Part shown: piece after piece, positions 15,456 through 17,105 of the stretch | Layout: the number at the start of each line of letters is the position of its first letter | Numbering within the stretch: the first letter of the stretch is position 1 | DNA from: UMGS172 sp045651745 | GTDB taxonomy: Bacteria > Bacillota > Clostridia > Oscillospirales > Acutalibacteraceae | Assembly (NCBI GenBank): GCA_045651745.1 | Contig: JAZRSW010000041.1 | Coordinates: forward strand, 1-17,105 | DNA length: 17,105 nt | Direction of reading: 5' to 3' | The notes under the pieces: model-generated | What the model was told of the DNA's origin: nothing | Databases searched by the model: none | The model's input: the letters and a program-made list of their open reading frames with translations, nothing else | Position numbers and translations under genes: made by a program

Positions 15456-16657
15456 TTCGTGTACTCACCAACTATTGAAATGTAGGAATCGATAATATAA
15501 TCAACCTGCTCATCTGTAAGAAGAGTATGCAAAGGGAGTGTGATTTCATTTTCGAAGAACTTGTATGAATTAGGATAATCCTTAATATCGAAACCTAAAT
15601 TTTTATAAGCAGTGTGCATGGGTAAAGGTTTATAATGAACATTGCAAGAAATACCTTTTTCAGCCATTTTAATTATAATTTCATTACGCTGCTCGGTAGT
15701 AATATTAGGCACGCGAGTAATATAAAGATGATAGCAAGATGTGTAATCATCGCTAAAATGAGGGAGTGTGCAAATTCCTACAGTATTAAACGCTGTATCA
15801 TATTTCTTGGCTATTTCACAACGTCTTTTAAGCATATCTTCATATCTGCTTAATTGGCCTAATCCCAAAGCACCCATAATATCGGTCATATTAAACTTGT
15901 AATGTGTGCCGATAATATCGTACTCCCAAGCACCTAACTTTGTTTTGGCCAAAGCGTCTTTTGACTGACCGTGAAGACTTAACAACTGTAATCTGTGATA
16001 AATATCCTCGTTGTCAAAACCGGGGATATTATTCCAGGTTACAGCACCGCCTTCAGCAGTTGTAAAGTTTTTGACTGCATGGAAAGAAAATGAAGAAAAA
16101 TCAGCAATACTTCCGGTTTTCTTGCCATAACGCATAGCACCCAATGAATGTGCAGTGTCAGCCATGACTGCAATACGGCCGATAGCTTTTTGTAAATCGT
16201 TATTAGGTTTAAAAATGTTTGCTTTGCGTTTTACAATGTCAAATATTTTGTCGTAATCGCAGGGAATACCGCCTAAATCAACCGGAATGATAGCTTTTGT
16301 ATTTTCGTTGATGGCTTCCTCGAGTTTTTTATAGTCCATCTCGAAACCGTCAGGTTGGGTATCAATTAAAACTAATTTTGCGCCGACATGACAAACTATT
16401 GAGGCTGATGCGGTGTAGGTGTATGCACTCGTAATAACCTCGTCACCTGGGCCGATGCCTAAAAGCCTTAAAGCTAACTCAGCGCAAGCCGTTTGCGAGT
16501 TCATACAAACACATTTTTCTGTGCCGACATATTCTGCTAATTTTTGTTCAAGAAGTTTAACCTTAGGACCTGTTGTTATCCAACCAGAACGCAAGACCTC
16601 AACAACTTCATTAATTTCAACATCTGTTATATCAGGTGGAGAAAAAGGAATGTTCAT
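15452..16657 (-). CDS. DegT/DnrJ/EryC1-family sugar aminotransferase
   Basis: PLP-dependent enzymes of this family add an amino group to a keto sugar, normally at C4 of a UDP- or dTDP-linked 4-keto-6-deoxy hexose. The 401-residue product shows the family order: SGWITTGPKVKLLEQ (24-38) at the start, SQTACAELAL (54-63) and AYTYTASAS (78-86) for phosphate and sugar binding, VMADTAHSLGA (164-174) with Asp167 for the PLP pyridine nitrogen, and SFHAVKNFTTAEGGA (191-205) with Lys196 as the Schiff-base lysine. A short insert around 142-160 precedes the Asp motif. It is the first gene of the minus-strand operon, with a promoter at 16719-16747 and AAGGAG about ten bases before the ATG. Its likely substrate is the 4-keto sugar from the downstream dehydratase, as in PglE/PglF. 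Confidence 0.92.
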   Translation of the reverse strand: MNIPFSPPDITDVEINEVVEVLRSGWITTGPKVKLLEQKLAEYVGTEKCVCMNSQTACAELALRLLGIGPGDEVITSAYTYTASASIVCHVGAKLVLIDTQPDGFEMDYKKLEEAINENTKAIIPVDLGGIPCDYDKIFDIVKRKANIFKPNNDLQKAIGRIAVMADTAHSLGAMRYGKKTGSIADFSSFSFHAVKNFTTAEGGAVTWNNIPGFDNEDIYHRLQLLSLHGQSKDALAKTKLGAWEYDIIGTHYKFNMTDIMGALGLGQLSRYEDMLKRRCEIAKKYDTAFNTVGICTLPHFSDDYTSCYHLYITRVPNITTEQRNEIIIKMAEKGISCNVHYKPLPMHTAYKNLGFDIKDYPNSYKFFENEITLPLHTLLTDEQVDYIIDSYISIVGEYTK

Positions 16658-16718
16658 TTTACATTATCTCCTTAATAAAACCACTAAAAATTAGAATAGC
16701 TAAATTAAATTTATGCAT

Positions 16719-16747
16719 ATTATATCATACTTTATTTATAAAATCAA
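16719..16747 (-). promoter_or_regulatory. Promoter of the glycan-initiation operon
   Basis: On the minus strand, the -35 box TTGATT (16742-16747) is 17 bases from a perfect -10 box TATAAT (16719-16724), which is preceded by TGA, giving an extended -10 element. Transcription would start about 50-55 bases before the aminotransferase ATG at 16657. No operator is evident. Confidence 0.78.
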
Positions 16748-16910
16748 CAATATATGACAAAAAAAGTGATGTATGAGAAGTATAAGAATTGTGAATATAT
16801 TTTATATTATTTTTAGCTCTATATAAGAAGATTTGTATTGGTAGTTATTGTGTTGTGTTAAATTATTATATAAAAGTATTAAGAAATATATTTAAAATTT
16901 AAAAAAGTTC

Positions 16911-16938
16911 TTGACATTTGAAAAAATTGGGTTATAAT
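16911..16938 (+). promoter_or_regulatory. Consensus promoter for the tRNA-Gln-like gene
   Basis: A perfect -35 box TTGACA (16911-16916) is 16 bases from a perfect -10 box TATAAT (16933-16938), and the tRNA-like sequence begins 12 bases later. This is the strongest match to the sigma-A consensus in the window, as expected for a stable RNA gene. Confidence 0.85.
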
Positions 16939-16950
16939 AATGTTTGCCGT

Positions 16951-17021
16951 TGAGGAATAGTGTAACGGTAGCACGACAGACTCTGACTCTGTTTGTTGGG
17001 GTTCGAATCCCTATACCGCTG
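16951..17021 (+). tRNA. tRNA-Gln (anticodon CTG) with a degenerate acceptor stem
   Basis: The D-arm, anticodon arm (ACAGA/TCTGT around CTCTGAC, anticodon CTG, reading CAG) and T-arm (TGGGG/CCCTA around TTCGAAT, one G-U pair) are well formed, and the general sequence is typical of clostridial tRNA-Gln. The acceptor stem is not normal: TGAGGAA (16951-16957) faces TACCGCT (17014-17020), with mismatches at pairs 1-72, 3-70 and 6-67. The expected CCA after discriminator G17021 reads ACA, so it is not encoded, unlike in the two other tRNAs here. The promoter and terminator are excellent, so it is surely transcribed, but whether it is charged and used is unclear. It could be a decaying copy or a tRNA-like RNA with another role. 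Confidence 0.7.
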
Positions 17022-17025
17022 ACAG

Positions 17026-17066
17026 AAAAGAACCCACATTTGTCTACGACAAGTGTGGGTTCTTTT
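17026..17066 (+). terminator. Strong intrinsic terminator after the tRNA-Gln-like gene
   Basis: A 19-bp stem (17026-17044 with 17048-17066, one G-U pair) closes on the loop TAC. The stem base is AAAAG on the left and CTTTT on the right, so the hairpin could stop transcription in either direction. It begins only five bases after the discriminator base of the tRNA, so the tRNA transcript would be very compact. Confidence 0.88.
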
Positions 17067-17105
17067 CAACTAAGTGTGCCTTGCGGCACGTTAAGCGCAT
17101 CTACG

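Noticed and set aside
16419..16694. Plus-strand open frame of 91 codons overlapping the aminotransferase start
   Set aside because: It is antisense to conserved DegT-family sequence and no family similarity or ribosome site is seen.
1..17105. CRISPR array, insertion sequence, toxin-antitoxin or phage genes
   Set aside because: No regular repeat-spacer pattern, transposase, integrase or paired small toxin gene could be found; all long frames are accounted for by housekeeping, transport or glycan genes.

Overview
The window looks like chromosomal, AT-rich DNA from an anaerobic Gram-positive of the class Clostridia. The evidence is a complete ruvC-ruvA-ruvB set (most Bacilli use RecU instead of RuvC), a ClpE-type unfoldase, an energy-coupling factor (ECF) transporter module of Firmicutes type, a DUF5711-like protein, strong Shine-Dalgarno sites and sigma-A-like promoters. 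I see no prophage, insertion sequence, CRISPR array or defence system. Species cannot be named from sequence alone.

Positions 1-391 are an AT-rich leader. It ends in a good promoter (TTGATA, 17 bp, TATAAT) and a second, extended -10 box, both upstream of ruvC. From 392 to 11026 eleven genes lie on the plus strand with gaps of 2-21 bases or short overlaps and no visible terminator: ruvC, ruvA, ruvB, an RlmI/RlmK-like methyltransferase, ecfA1, ecfA2, ecfT, truA, a DUF5711-like membrane-anchored protein, a CvpA-family membrane protein and a ClpE-like double-AAA+ unfoldase. This reads as one long operon joining Holliday-junction processing, RNA modification, vitamin-uptake energising and protein quality control.

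Next come tRNA-Gly(TCC), with its own promoter, and tRNA-Arg(TCT), followed by a hairpin. Two membrane-protein genes follow: a 93-residue PQ-loop/SemiSWEET-like protein and an ArsB/NhaD/CitMHS-type permease. A near-perfect bidirectional terminator at 12825-12856 separates them from a convergent minus-strand operon.

The minus-strand operon (16657 down to 12863) has a strong promoter and encodes a DegT/DnrJ/EryC1 aminotransferase, a phosphoglycosyl transferase (PglC/EpsL-like) and a membrane-bound nucleotide-sugar 4,6-dehydratase (PglF/CapD-like). Together these could make a UDP-4-amino-4,6-dideoxy sugar and load it onto the lipid carrier as the first step of a surface glycan. The acetyltransferase that completes bacillosamine-type pathways is not in the window.

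At the right edge, a tRNA-Gln(CTG)-like gene has a consensus promoter and a 19-bp terminator hairpin, but its acceptor stem has three mismatches and it lacks an encoded CCA. This is the most anomalous element seen. Otherwise the window is mostly ordinary housekeeping and envelope genes; I did not find a clear new system.
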